Shown: positions 1-8,875, counted from the stretch's first letter. The stretch is DNA of 64,000 bases from Caldilineaceae bacterium (GCA_020846635.1 JADLDO010000049.1:120581-184580); one strand, 5' to 3'. Notes: generated by a model not told the origin, from the letters alone. Made by a program: numbers and translations.

Positions 1-106
1 AATGGAACAGGCTGGTCTTCATGGTGGAACCCCTAGTGAATTATATCTCCGCAATCTCGGCGCGAACTTCGAGTTATCTCACTTCATTATTGACTGTGGT
101 GCATGA

Positions 107-901
107 TTAATCGAGCCAGGACGGCCTGATCTCCCAGCCTCTCGTTCGATGGTGGATGACCCCCTTTACCAGATCTTTGTCAAGCGAGACGCTTGTGGTA
201 TCGGTGAGCACGACGAGAAAGCTATCAGCCGTCTCGCGCACGAGTTGCACTGGTTCCGTCTCCAACCCATTGCGCATCGGCACTAACTGCCCGAGCACTT
301 CGACGTTTTCACCATCAGTAACAAATGATACTGTGCTACCTGCTCCGCCACCAATGGTGGGTAAAATGTCGTTGTAGACGGTACGGCCATAGAAGGTACT
401 TGCGGCCACGACCATGGCCAGGAGAATCAGGCCATAGAGTGCCGACCACACGATGAGCTTCTCACGGTTGCCAATCAGACGCCGGTAAACATCCCGCATG
501 ATGACAAAAAAGACGACGAGCAAGGTGCCATAGATCAAGGCCACCACGCGTACCGTCTTAGGATAATCTTCAAGATTGGTGGTGTAGAGCAGGATGAGGC
601 CCAAGAGCAGCAGTGACAGCAGGGGAATCAAGATCTTAGCCCACAACCCTTGCTGGGCACGGGTGACAAATGCCGCTGTCAACGCTGCGACAACAAACAA
701 GAGCGCGAGTGGCAGACCCGCTGAAATGTACTCAGCGCTTAACAAGGTCGAGGTACGAATGCCCAGGGTCAGCATGAATGAGTTGACGATGATCAAGCCC
801 ATCGCATAGGTCATGGAGATGAACAGGGCGAGCGCCTTCGTGACGTTGTCCAGCAGCTCTTTGCCAACAGCTTGCACCACCTCAGTTGCCACGACGCCCA
901 T
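107..901 (-). CDS. Multi-pass membrane protein coupled to ECF sigma factor
   Basis: About 264 residues. The N-terminal two thirds hold roughly five hydrophobic helices (near residues 15-40, 50-70, 82-105, 118-138 and 148-172), followed by a soluble tail of about 90 residues rich in beta-forming segments. I do not recognise the family. The ATG at 901 is preferred over a GTG at 907 because GGGGAG lies about 6 bases upstream of it, whereas it abuts the GTG. The gene begins 15 bases after the sigma-factor stop, so the two are probably translated from one message. The position suggests a partner or membrane regulator of the sigma factor, but no anti-sigma (ASD, zinc-binding HXXXCXXC) motif is visible, so that role is only a guess. 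Confidence 0.75.
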   Translation of the reverse strand: MGVVATEVVQAVGKELLDNVTKALALFISMTYAMGLIIVNSFMLTLGIRTSTLLSAEYISAGLPLALLFVVAALTAAFVTRAQQGLWAKILIPLLSLLLLGLILLYTTNLEDYPKTVRVVALIYGTLLVVFFVIMRDVYRRLIGNREKLIVWSALYGLILLAMVVAASTFYGRTVYNDILPTIGGGAGSTVSFVTDGENVEVLGQLVPMRNGLETEPVQLVRETADSFLVVLTDTTSVSLDKDLVKGVIHHRTRGWEIRPSWLD

Positions 902-916
902 ACGCACCTCCCCTGC

Positions 917-1597
917 TCAATTGTGCACTTCAAACGCTAGCAGTTCCGGCTGTTGTAGCAGAAAGTCGCGCATGCGCACCCGTGCGCGGCTGATGCGCGA
1001 TTTCACTGTCCCTAAGCTCATGCCGGTGATCTCACTGATCTCCTGATAACTGTAGCCGTGAATGTCGGCGAGGACAAGTGCCGATCGTTGTTCTACCGGC
1101 AGGGCGCGCAAGCCAAGCTCAATGCGCTCACGCAGCTCCTGGCGCTCGACAAAGTTCAGGGGCGACCCGTGTGGATCGGCTACTTGATTGGCATGGCCTT
1201 CGTCATCGTCGCCATAGGGTTCATCACTAAGCAAATCCGTAGGCAGCCGACGGTCGTGCCGCAAGTAGTCGTAACACGTATTCATCACAATGCGCAGTAG
1301 CCAACTCTTGAAAGAGCCATGGTTGAACGAGGCAAGGGCGCGGAATGCTTTGAGAAAGCTCTCTTGCACAGCATCACTAGCGGCCTCACGTGACTGCAAC
1401 AGGCGATACGCCACACGGTAAGCAAGCCGTTCATACTTTTTCACCAACGCGTTAAAGGCATCAATGTCGCCCTGTAACGTTTGTGCAATGGCAAGCTCTT
1501 CGTCGGTGGACAAAACTGGCGCGGAGCGTGTGCCGTAGGCCGCAGGGCGAAATAGATTGGAGAAGTGCGGTGGTGAAAGCTCAAGTGTTGCAACCAT
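917..1597 (-). CDS. ECF RNA polymerase sigma factor (RpoE/SigW-like)
   Basis: About 226 residues with both conserved sigma-70 regions: region 2 (about residues 45-115, ending in a typical FKSWLLRIVMNTCYDYLR stretch) and region 4 (about 165-215, with a helix-turn-helix around YQEISEITGMSLGTVKSR). It should direct RNA polymerase to stress-type promoters. The ATG at 1597 is chosen because a GAGCGAGG ribosome site sits just upstream; the frame stays open to 1783, but that extension has no sigma homology and would include the promoter. A TGTAACC-N15-CGTCTA promoter lies about 100 bases upstream and is repeated before copA, which fits autoregulation. The membrane protein at 107-901 follows in the same transcript. 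Confidence 0.93.
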   Translation of the reverse strand: MVATLELSPPHFSNLFRPAAYGTRSAPVLSTDEELAIAQTLQGDIDAFNALVKKYERLAYRVAYRLLQSREAASDAVQESFLKAFRALASFNHGSFKSWLLRIVMNTCYDYLRHDRRLPTDLLSDEPYGDDDEGHANQVADPHGSPLNFVERQELRERIELGLRALPVEQRSALVLADIHGYSYQEISEITGMSLGTVKSRISRARVRMRDFLLQQPELLAFEVHN

Positions 1598-1695
1598 TGT
1601 CATCCTCGCTCTCGTCTGGGCCATGAGAAAAAACAAGTGTGATTTGCCGATCACAGTTTGTTTTCGCGCTGTCAGTTTCAACCTTCGATGCAAGA

Positions 1696-1723
1696 TAGAC
1701 GAACGAGAATGGGTAAGGTTACA
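1696..1723 (-). promoter_or_regulatory. ECF-type promoter upstream of sigma factor
   Basis: On the minus strand the -35 element TGTAACC is followed after exactly 15 bases by the -10 element CGTCTA. The same two elements with the same spacing occur before copA (7208-7235). Promoters of this shape are typical of ECF sigma factors, so the site probably serves autoregulation of the downstream sigma gene. Confidence 0.65.
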
Positions 1724-1831
1724 GCAAGCCCAGGGATTTTCACCGTAAATCGAGACCGATTTTCGCATTTGCCTGTTCAGCAACGATCCCTAGGCTTGCG
1801 GTTACAACGTAGCAGGATTGGCGCGTGAAGG

Positions 1832-3145
1832 CTAGCAGCCTGCCATTACGCAGCCATCTAAATTCGCGAGTGAGGACTGCTGGTCTACATGCCCAGCGTG
1901 GGGCAACTGTTGCCGCCTTCGCAACAGCCAACCTGCCAAAAGTGCCGCCGGGATGACGGTGAGAAAGCCCAACTGCATAGCAGCCACAAGGCCAATGTTC
2001 TCTTGCAACCAACCAACGCCGATATAGAGCAATCCTGCGCCACTCGCTGCGAATCCCATGAGAAGACCCGATGCTGTCGCCATGGCGTGTGGTGCCTGTT
2101 CTTGCGCGGCAACAAGAAAGAGCGGCATACCGGCGTGGGTGAGTGCACCCGCCATGACTACGGCAACAAAATAGAGCGTGCTGCCTGGTTCAACGTGGAA
2201 TAAAGCCAGCAAAGGCACGGCTGCCGCGAGCAATGTTACAAGTGCGAGACGTTGTGGTTCCACATAGCGGCTCGACCACCCGGCGACGACACCCCCCACT
2301 GCCGCTGCCAGCGAAAAGGCAGTTAGCGTCCAGCCCAGTAAAGCTGCGTCCCGCATATAGCCATGTTCGCTAACCAGCCATAGCGGTACGGTACTGCTAA
2401 AAGTTATGGCCACAAGATTGACCAGCACGGCGGTCATTACAAGCCCGCCGAGAGGTGTTGCTAATAACCGAACATCCAGTATCTTGGGACGTTGAGTCGG
2501 CATCTGGAAAGCGGGTGCGTCTACCGCAGCACCTTCAAGAATGACCAGCAACATGAGTAGCCCTAAGACGATGCCGGGGATCATCAGCCAGCCACTTGCC
2601 GCAAGACCAAAGTTTTCCACCAGAATTAGAACGACCACCGGCCCCAATGAGACGCCTAGCATTCCCCCTGCGCTAAAAAGACTTACGGCAAGTTGCTGTC
2701 GCCCGCTGCTTGCCGTGTTTGCTAGACTGCTGCTTGCCGGATGTAGCGCAGCTGCGCCGAGACCGCCCAAGACCATTGTAGTCACGAGTAGATAGAGTGT
2801 GGGGACAACACCAACCAAACTCAGGAGCGCGGCATTCAGCACAACGCCCGTGGCCGCTATCTTACGTCGCCCCAGCCGATCCGCCAACGCGCCAAGGACT
2901 GGTTGGGCTAACGAGGAACTGAAGACCATGATGGCGACGAGCGCCGCCAATGCTCCTTCCCGGAGGTCAAACTTGTCCTGAAGCGTGGGCAACAAGGCTG
3001 AGAACATGCCCGCTACCGCATCACTAACTAAGTGCGTCAGCGCTAGAAAAAGTGCGATGCCAATACCAGTCAGATGGTGCCGCGGCTGCGAACTTACAGC
3101 TTTGTGAGTTGCATGCTCACTTTGGATATTCATTGCGTGTGCCAT
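1832..3145 (-). CDS. MFS transporter, fosmidomycin-resistance (Fsr)-like
   Basis: About 437 residues with around twelve hydrophobic segments. The loop 2-3 signature of the major facilitator superfamily is visible (GALADRLGRRK), and the following helix contains LGAAALHPASSSLA, the kind of segment seen in Fsr-type exporters. It probably pumps a small molecule or metal complex across the inner membrane; the substrate cannot be read from the sequence. The ATG at 3145 (MAHAMNIQ) is preferred because the open frame further upstream runs into copZ. It is the third gene of the leftward copA-copZ-MFS run, 109 bases after copZ, so copper-linked expression is likely. Alternative starts at 3187 and 3136 exist. 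Confidence 0.85.
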   Translation of the reverse strand: MAHAMNIQSEHATHKAVSSQPRHHLTGIGIALFLALTHLVSDAVAGMFSALLPTLQDKFDLREGALAALVAIMVFSSSLAQPVLGALADRLGRRKIAATGVVLNAALLSLVGVVPTLYLLVTTMVLGGLGAAALHPASSSLANTASSGRQQLAVSLFSAGGMLGVSLGPVVVLILVENFGLAASGWLMIPGIVLGLLMLLVILEGAAVDAPAFQMPTQRPKILDVRLLATPLGGLVMTAVLVNLVAITFSSTVPLWLVSEHGYMRDAALLGWTLTAFSLAAAVGGVVAGWSSRYVEPQRLALVTLLAAAVPLLALFHVEPGSTLYFVAVVMAGALTHAGMPLFLVAAQEQAPHAMATASGLLMGFAASGAGLLYIGVGWLQENIGLVAAMQLGFLTVIPAALLAGWLLRRRQQLPHAGHVDQQSSLANLDGCVMAGC

Positions 3146-3254
3146 TACCCTATCTCGCCTTTCCTCACCATCAAATGAATCATTCATTCCCGCTCTAAAG
3201 AACCGGCCGGAGTTGTTATAACTCCGGCCAGGAACTGAACACCTACTCGTAAGG

Positions 3255-3533
3255 CTAGATGCGACAACAGCCACAACTTGCACCCGCTTCGACCAGCGTC
3301 AACACTTCCGGCTGTGCTGCGCTTGCGTCGGCTACAGGATAGTCAGCTTCAGCCAGAACATCCTTCATCTGTGCCTCGCCCACTACTGCGGCATCGTAGA
3401 CCACGGCCACCTGCTTGGTATCGATGTCGACATCAACCTGTTGGACCCCTGCTATCTCACCCAACGCCGCACGAATGGTGCGCACACAGTGACCACAGCT
3501 GATGCTGGGAACGTTGAATGTTACTTGCGACAT
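3255..3533 (-). CDS. copZ: Copper chaperone, heavy-metal-associated domain (CopZ-like)
   Basis: 92 residues: one HMA ferredoxin-like domain (about residues 1-68) with the metal-binding pair in SISCGHCV (Cys13 and Cys16), then an extra C-terminal tail ending in CGCCRI. HMA chaperones carry Cu(I) to the N-terminal domains of CopA ATPases, and this gene lies 58 bases downstream of copA in the same direction. A strong AAGGAAG ribosome site precedes the ATG. The usual CXXC is here CGHC, and the first residue of the family's GMTCXXC is replaced by SIS. The additional Cys cluster at the C-terminus is unusual for a CopZ of about 70 residues and could bind further copper or bridge dimers. Confidence 0.9.
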   Translation of the reverse strand: MSQVTFNVPSISCGHCVRTIRAALGEIAGVQQVDVDIDTKQVAVVYDAAVVGEAQMKDVLAEADYPVADASAAQPEVLTLVEAGASCGCCRI

Positions 3534-3591
3534 GCTGCACTTCCTTTCTGTAAGAGCCTGTTACGTTGAATCATAAAAGTTAGTGGTGCAA

Positions 3592-6500
3592 CTACTGCAC
3601 GTTGACCACAAAGTCCGCCACCAGCGGCTGACCCTTGCCGGTTTGAAACTCGAACCATACTTTGTACAATCCGCCCTCGGCAAAGGCGTGGCTGGCAAGG
3701 ATGATGGGACCAAAGGTGGCGGGCAGTTCGCCGTGTCCGCCTTGTTCACCGTGTCCATCATGTGCCGCATCCTCCGCCGCAGGCAGCGCCCCATGCACGT
3801 GGGTGAACGTTTGCCCGCCCTGGTCAAGAATAACGACATGGGCCGGTGCGCCCAGGTAAGACTGCAAATCACGCAGTGGTTCACCACTTGTTGCATCCTC
3901 GACCTCAAAACGGAACGTTACTGGCTCACCCACGCGGATAGCCTCAGCACCTGCCAGATTGACGCGTACACCCTCCACCACGCGTTCGGCTGCATCTACA
4001 GTTGGTGTCTCCCATGCCGCCGCCTCGCCTGCCACGGTCAACATCTCGCGCACGACCGCGTGCTCGCCAGTCGCACGGGTGACTTCGGCAAAGAGCCAGT
4101 AGTTGCCCCCCGTTGGCAGCGTGACCTCCACGGCAAACTCACCCGGTCGCGTGGTTTGCTCTGGATGAAGATGGGTGTAGGCACCCAAATCTGTGCGTAC
4201 GACAATCAGGTGCACCAAGCGCTCGTGGCTGAGTACAAGATCGGTCAGTGGTGCCCCAGTACCGTCTTGGAATTGGTAGCGCAGCGCGAATGGCTCACCC
4301 GCGACGATTCCTGCGGGTACCGTTAGTTCATGTTGAATTGCACCCTGAGATGGTTCTGGATGCTGAGAATGTTGAATCACTGCTGCCTCCTCTACAAGGT
4401 TACTTCCTTCAACGTTCGACTCCATATGTTCACTTGATGCCGCATGGACACCACCATTGGCACCACCTTGGTGGCTCGGCTGGACATACATCATGGCCGC
4501 AACGCCGACTGCAATCGCCACCAGCGCAATTCCTACGAGATAAGCGTACTCGCCCACCCGTTCGCTCAGCGGTGGGTGCAGAATCGCCTCAATACTGGAT
4601 GGCTGGCGGAAGCGGCGCAGCCGCAGCGCATTGGTCACGACACTCACACTACTCATGGCCATGGCGCCTGCCGCCAAGATGGGGTCAAGCAGCACCCCAA
4701 AGAAGGGATAAAGCACGCCCATTGCCACCGGAATCAGCAGCACGTTGTAGGCAAAGGCCCAAAACAAACCCTGCTTGATGACGCCCACCGTCTTGCGTGA
4801 GAGCGCAATCGCCGTCACAATCGAGCGTAAATCGCCGCCGATTAGCGTCACATCCGAGGCCGCCATCGCCACATCTGTCCCTGTGCCGATCGCAACGCCT
4901 AAGTCAGCCTGGGCCAACGCCGGGGCATCATTGATGCCGTCACCGACCATCGCCACCACCTTGTCCTGGGCCTGCAACGCCTGTACCTGGGCTGCTTTTT
5001 GCTCTGGCAGCACCTCTGCCAACACCTGGTCAATGCCCACCTGATGGGCAATCGCTTCAGCGGTGAGGCGGTTGTCACCCGTCAGCATCCATACTTCCAG
5101 CCCCAACGCTTTGAGTTGAGCCACTGCTTCGGCTGACTCCGGCTTCAAGGTATCGGCAATGGCAATCAGCCCCACAAGTTCGCCATTGAGTGTGACATAG
5201 ACAGGTGTGGCCCCTTCCTGGGCGAGTGCCACGGCTTCATCCGCCAACACCTGCACGTTGATGCCATACTGCTTCATGAGGGCGGCGTTGCCCGCCACTA
5301 CCTCATAGCCTTCGACGACTGCCTGCACACCTTTGCCGGTTACTGAACCAAAATGCGTTACGGCGGGAAGTTCCAGCCCTAACTTCTGTGCATAGGCCAC
5401 CACGGCCTCGCCCAAGGGATGTTCCGAACCCGTCTCTGCCGCCGCTACCAGTCGCAGCAGTACCCGTTCGTCTACTCCGTTCACCGTCACGACGCGCGTT
5501 ACGGCTGGTTTCCCCTTGGTCAATGTGCCTGTTTTATCAAGCACAATGGCATTGATCTTGCGCGCTTGCTCCAGTGCTTCACCGCCACGGATCAAGATGC
5601 CATGCTCGGCCGCCTTGCCCGTTCCCACCATAATGGCAGTGGGGGTGGCCAAACCAAGCGCACAAGGACAGGCAATGATTAGCACCGCAATAGCAGCGGT
5701 CAGCGCCAACATCTGCCCCTGCGCCGGCCCGAAGAAGAACCACACACCAAAGGTGAGGGCAGCCAACACCAGCACGACCGGTACGAAGATGCCGGCAATC
5801 GTATCCGCCAGCTGTTGAATGGGCGCTTTGGACCCCTGCGCTTCCTCGACCAGACGCACAATCTGCGCCAACGCCGTATCCTTGCCGACTTGCGTCGCTT
5901 CGAAGACGAAGCTGCCGGTCTTATTGAGCGATGCGCCGATGACCTTGTCGCCCACACCTTTTTCCACCGGCAAACTCTCACCGGTCAACATGCTCTCGTC
6001 AAGGGCAGAGTGACCTTCCACGACCACCCCATCCACCGGAACCTTTTCACCCGGACGCACGCGTACCCGGTCACCCACCCGCACCTGCTCCACCGCCACG
6101 TCCTGCTCAACACCGTTGCGAATCACGCGCGCTGTCTTGGCTTGCAGCCCCATCAGTGCCTTGATCGCCGCGCCAGTCTGCTTCTTGGCCCGCGCCTCGA
6201 GCCAGCGCCCTAGCAGCACCAGTGCAATCACAATCACTGCGGTCTCGTAGTAGAGGTGATAGGGCAGACCCCACTGTGCCGCCAGGTTCGGCCACAAGGT
6301 CACGAACGCGCTGTAGGCATAGGCCGCCGTAGTACCAATCGCGACCAACGTATTCATGTTCGTACCACCGTGACGTGCGGCTGCCCAGGCAGCCTGATAA
6401 AAGCCACTGCCTGCCCAGAACTGCACCACGGTTGCCGCCACCAAGAGCAGCGGGGCCAACGTCGTCATCTCGATTGGCAGGGGCAAATACATAAGGGCCA

Positions 6501-7173
6501 TCATTGCCAGGCCAATGGGCAAGCTCACCATCCACTTGCGACCAATGGCGTCCAGTTCACGCTGGCGTGCTTGCTCGTGCGTGTCATGCGCCTCAGCCTG
6601 AGCTACTGCCGCACTTTGTGCAGGCGTGCGTGCCACGTCCCCTGCTGTGTAGCCCGCCTTTTCTACCGCGGCATTCAGTTGCGCTACGGAAACCTGCGCC
6701 GGATCAAAGACCACGCGCGCCTGTTCGGTGGCAAGATTCATGCTCGCCTTTTGCACCCCCGGCACCTTGCCCAGTGCCTTTTCCACGCGCACCACGCAAG
6801 AAGCACAGGTCATCCCTTCAATCGGCAGCGAAAGCTCGCCCACCGTTGAATCTGGAACCAGTGCCTCAGCAGGCTGTGGCACTGGAACATCGCGCACGCC
6901 ATAACCCGCCTTCTCTACCGCCGCGGCCAATGCTGCTGTATCCGTCTGCCGCGGGTCAAAATTCACTTTGGCCTTCTCGGTTGTCAGGTTCACGCTCACC
7001 GCCTCCACGCCTTGTACCTTACCAATGGCCTTTTCGATGCGGCGCACACAACTGGCACAGGTCATGCCTGTGACACCAAAGCTAATCTCAGTTGTCGCGA
7101 CTGGCTGGTTAGCTCCCGGTATATCTATTTCGATTATTGGAGTCTCACTAGCTGTCTTGGTTTTCATCCTCAT
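3592..7173 (-). CDS. copA: Copper-translocating P-type ATPase CopA with extracytoplasmic C-terminal tail
   Basis: About 1193 residues, far longer than the usual 750-850. In order: two HMA domains with GMTCASC (about residues 36-42 and 120-126); the P1B-ATPase core with TGES (397-400), the CPC transport motif (502-504), DKTGT phosphorylation site (546-550), SEHP (583-586), TGDN (698-701) and GDGIND (744-749); then an extra membrane helix (about 875-896) and a tail of about 300 residues. The tail contains a linker and two related beta-rich modules with histidine motifs (HLHPE near 1001, HVHG near 1125, plus a His/Gly stretch), resembling YtkA/FixH-like domains. The core exports Cu(I); the tail would lie outside the membrane. 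Start at 7173 or 7167 (AAAGG upstream of both). It is preceded by an ECF-type promoter and a terminator, and followed by copZ. Confidence 0.95.
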   Translation of the reverse strand: MRMKTKTASETPIIEIDIPGANQPVATTEISFGVTGMTCASCVRRIEKAIGKVQGVEAVSVNLTTEKAKVNFDPRQTDTAALAAAVEKAGYGVRDVPVPQPAEALVPDSTVGELSLPIEGMTCASCVVRVEKALGKVPGVQKASMNLATEQARVVFDPAQVSVAQLNAAVEKAGYTAGDVARTPAQSAAVAQAEAHDTHEQARQRELDAIGRKWMVSLPIGLAMMALMYLPLPIEMTTLAPLLLVAATVVQFWAGSGFYQAAWAAARHGGTNMNTLVAIGTTAAYAYSAFVTLWPNLAAQWGLPYHLYYETAVIVIALVLLGRWLEARAKKQTGAAIKALMGLQAKTARVIRNGVEQDVAVEQVRVGDRVRVRPGEKVPVDGVVVEGHSALDESMLTGESLPVEKGVGDKVIGASLNKTGSFVFEATQVGKDTALAQIVRLVEEAQGSKAPIQQLADTIAGIFVPVVLVLAALTFGVWFFFGPAQGQMLALTAAIAVLIIACPCALGLATPTAIMVGTGKAAEHGILIRGGEALEQARKINAIVLDKTGTLTKGKPAVTRVVTVNGVDERVLLRLVAAAETGSEHPLGEAVVAYAQKLGLELPAVTHFGSVTGKGVQAVVEGYEVVAGNAALMKQYGINVQVLADEAVALAQEGATPVYVTLNGELVGLIAIADTLKPESAEAVAQLKALGLEVWMLTGDNRLTAEAIAHQVGIDQVLAEVLPEQKAAQVQALQAQDKVVAMVGDGINDAPALAQADLGVAIGTGTDVAMAASDVTLIGGDLRSIVTAIALSRKTVGVIKQGLFWAFAYNVLLIPVAMGVLYPFFGVLLDPILAAGAMAMSSVSVVTNALRLRRFRQPSSIEAILHPPLSERVGEYAYLVGIALVAIAVGVAAMMYVQPSHQGGANGGVHAASSEHMESNVEGSNLVEEAAVIQHSQHPEPSQGAIQHELTVPAGIVAGEPFALRYQFQDGTGAPLTDLVLSHERLVHLIVVRTDLGAYTHLHPEQTTRPGEFAVEVTLPTGGNYWLFAEVTRATGEHAVVREMLTVAGEAAAWETPTVDAAERVVEGVRVNLAGAEAIRVGEPVTFRFEVEDATSGEPLRDLQSYLGAPAHVVILDQGGQTFTHVHGALPAAEDAAHDGHGEQGGHGELPATFGPIILASHAFAEGGLYKVWFEFQTGKGQPLVADFVVNVQ

Positions 7174-7207
7174 CGCCTTTCTACTCCCATTTTCGGTTTG
7201 CGTAGCA

Positions 7208-7235
7208 TAGACGGACAAGATCGGGCGCGGTTACA
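7208..7235 (-). promoter_or_regulatory. ECF-type promoter upstream of copA
   Basis: Minus-strand TGTAACC, 15 bases, then CGTCTA, ending about 34 bases before the copA start. Elements and spacing are identical to those before the ECF sigma gene at 917-1597, so both are probably read by the same alternative sigma factor. Confidence 0.65.
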
Positions 7236-7304
7236 GTACAAGTGGGGGTTGGGACGCAAATATTGAAAATTGATTGCTTGGCTCCTCCGAAATTCCCACA
7301 AGAA

Positions 7305-7345
7305 AAAGGGCAGATACCACTCTTTGCGAGCAGCATCCGCCCTTT
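7305..7345 (-). terminator. Intrinsic terminator between sigma factor and copA
   Basis: On the minus strand AAAGGGCG...TGCCCTTT closes an almost continuous stem of about 18 pairs (four G-T wobbles) around a GCAAA loop and runs into TTTTTCTTG. It lies about 48 bases after the cysteine-rich sigma gene and before the copA promoter, so the two genes are separate transcription units. Confidence 0.75.
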
Positions 7346-7392
7346 CGAAAACAAGTCACGACGATTTAGTTGTTTATGTTACGCACAAACCG

Positions 7393-7956
7393 CTATTCGT
7401 TCTGTGGCACTTCTAGCTGTGCACTGTCGCGCTCGCACGTACAATCCAGGCAGCCATGCTGGGCGCACACCCGGCAACTCTCCTCTAATCGTTGGCGCAG
7501 CGCCTGCCGCGCACGGTGACGGCGTACCTTAAGATTGTTCGAAGTGATACCCAACTGCGTGGCGACCTGTGCCGGGTCCCCTTCGGATAAATCGAGTTGT
7601 TCAATCAACTCGGCATATTTCGGCTTGAGCGTCGGTATTAAGTCACGAAAACACTCACACAGCACCTTCTCGGCTTCCGGTTCTTCCTCCAATAACTGCG
7701 CTTGTGCGATCTGCTGTAGCGACCGCGTCTCTACTTGCTGCCGCCGGTAGAGATCGGTGATGGCATTGTTGAGAATCGAATAGAACCAGGGCAACAGCTT
7801 TTCTTCGTCCCGCAAGTCGGGAACCGAGCGCATTGCCTTGAATAAGCTTTCTTGCAGGACATCCTCCGCTAGGTTTGGATCGTTTACCTTGCTCCGTATA
7901 TAGGCGAGCAGACGGCTATTGTGTTGCAGAAGTTGCTCCAGCAGTTGATTCTCCAT
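7393..7956 (-). CDS. Cysteine-rich ECF sigma factor (CorE/ECF44-like)
   Basis: 187 residues. Sigma region 2 covers about residues 10-75 (EDVLQESLFKAMR, LPWFYSILNNAITDLYRR) and region 4 about 105-158. Two features match the CorE-type metal-responsive sigma factors: a CXC pair in the linker (Cys100, Cys102) and a C-terminal cysteine cluster (Cys161, 164, 169, 172, 174, in CRVCAQHGCLDCTC). In that family the cysteines bind copper or cadmium/zinc and switch the factor on or off without an anti-sigma protein. A GAGGT ribosome site lies 7 bases before the ATG. It sits directly upstream of copA but is cut off from it by a terminator, so it would act in trans, perhaps on the copA promoter. Sigma identity is certain; the metal response is inferred. 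Confidence 0.92.
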   Translation of the reverse strand: MENQLLEQLLQHNSRLLAYIRSKVNDPNLAEDVLQESLFKAMRSVPDLRDEEKLLPWFYSILNNAITDLYRRQQVETRSLQQIAQAQLLEEEPEAEKVLCECFRDLIPTLKPKYAELIEQLDLSEGDPAQVATQLGITSNNLKVRRHRARQALRQRLEESCRVCAQHGCLDCTCERDSAQLEVPQNE

Positions 7957-8134
7957 ATTTCGACCTCAGCCACCTTCCGTTACAACCATGTTCGCCACGC
8001 TGTTGGCTCAACCATTGCGTTTTTGTCTTTTCGCATGGGGTACAGTCTGCACTATTTAACCATAGAAAAGCAAAGATACAATGTTGTGTTCACATTTTCT
8101 CTGACAAAGACCACTAGCTCACACTGACACTTTT

Positions 8135-8150
8135 CAGGCAATTTTGCCTA
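8135..8150. promoter_or_regulatory. 16-bp palindrome (TAGGC-N6-GCCTA family), site A
   Basis: CAGGCAATTTTGCCTA, one mismatch at the outer left base from a perfect palindrome. It lies about 130 bases before the YHS gene at 8278 and belongs to a family of at least seven such sites in this window (see 12784, 18364, 19708, 24207, 26102, 26126). Probably an operator for an unidentified dimeric regulator of the metal island. Confidence 0.55.
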
Positions 8151-8277
8151 CTACATAGCCGCCGTTGTGCGCGCCTGCAAATCGAACGTTGGGTGTACCC
8201 TAATTCTAAGGTGGAGCAATGCTGTCGTGGGGATTGCCGTTCAGTCCCTCGAAGGGGAGGGCGAAAAGGATGAGCGT

Positions 8278-8529
8278 GTGTTTACCATCATCGAGACTGA
8301 TCCTATCTGCGGCAGGGTGGTAGAGGCTAGCGAGTCGGCTGTCACTTACACCTATGCTGGTTGGACATATCTGTTTTGCTGTCAGGAATGTCTAGAGATG
8401 TTCCAGAAGTCACCTGAAAGTTGCGTTATTTATCTAGCACATACCCGTAGCGCTTATGTTGGTCACCTCTGTCGCTACCAACGCGCATCGTCGCAGCCAC
8501 GGCTGAGCGTAGGAGTGTCGTCACGATGA
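8278..8529 (+). CDS. YHS domain metal-binding protein
   Basis: About 83 residues from a GTG at 8278, chosen because AAAAGGA lies 7 bases upstream; the frame is open from 8167 but the extra N-terminus shows no domain. Residues about 7-50 are a YHS domain: DPICGRVV, then a Tyr/Trp segment, then FCCQECLEMFQ. YHS domains occur in copper/heavy-metal ATPases and chaperones and use their cysteines to hold metal. The C-terminal 35 residues are unassigned. The stop overlaps the next start (ATGA at 8526), so it is translationally coupled to the SHOCT protein. Confidence 0.75.
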   Translation: MFTIIETDPICGRVVEASESAVTYTYAGWTYLFCCQECLEMFQKSPESCVIYLAHTRSAYVGHLCRYQRASSQPRLSVGVSSR

Positions 8530-8774
8530 TGCACTGGAACTTAGGGTGGGGAGCCATGATGATTGGTGGCCTAGGCATGTTGGCCTTGTGGACATTGTTG
8601 GTCTTGCTTGTGCTCTGGGGCATACGCGCGTTCACCGAAACTGACGATAGTTCTGCGCTCCAGGCTACCGGATTTCGGCAGACTCCCTTAGAGATTCTTC
8701 AAGCGCGCCACGCAAGGGGTGAGGTTAGTCGGGAGGAGTATGAAACTATTCGCCGGGACTTGAACAGCACATAG
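8526..8774 (+). CDS. Small membrane protein with SHOCT domain
   Basis: 82 residues: one transmembrane helix (about 10-33, GGLGMLALWTLLVLLVLWGI), a short linker, and a C-terminal SHOCT motif (about 52-80: PLEILQARHARGEVSREEYE). SHOCT domains are short helical oligomerisation modules at the ends of many envelope proteins. This size and layout are common next to copper-resistance genes. It overlaps the YHS gene by four bases. The exact role is unknown. Confidence 0.82.
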   Translation: MMHWNLGWGAMMIGGLGMLALWTLLVLLVLWGIRAFTETDDSSALQATGFRQTPLEILQARHARGEVSREEYETIRRDLNST

Positions 8775-8875
8775 GCGTGCCAGGATCGAGAACCCTTGTC
8801 GGCATATGTTATCCCGCCAAAGCAGTAAGGATTTTTTTAACAAGCGCTCTGTGTAAAAGAAAGAGACCGAGTCAG

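Noticed and set aside
3583..4326. Long plus-strand frames antisense to copA
   Set aside because: They overlap the clear copA tail on the opposite strand, show no family and have no ribosome site.
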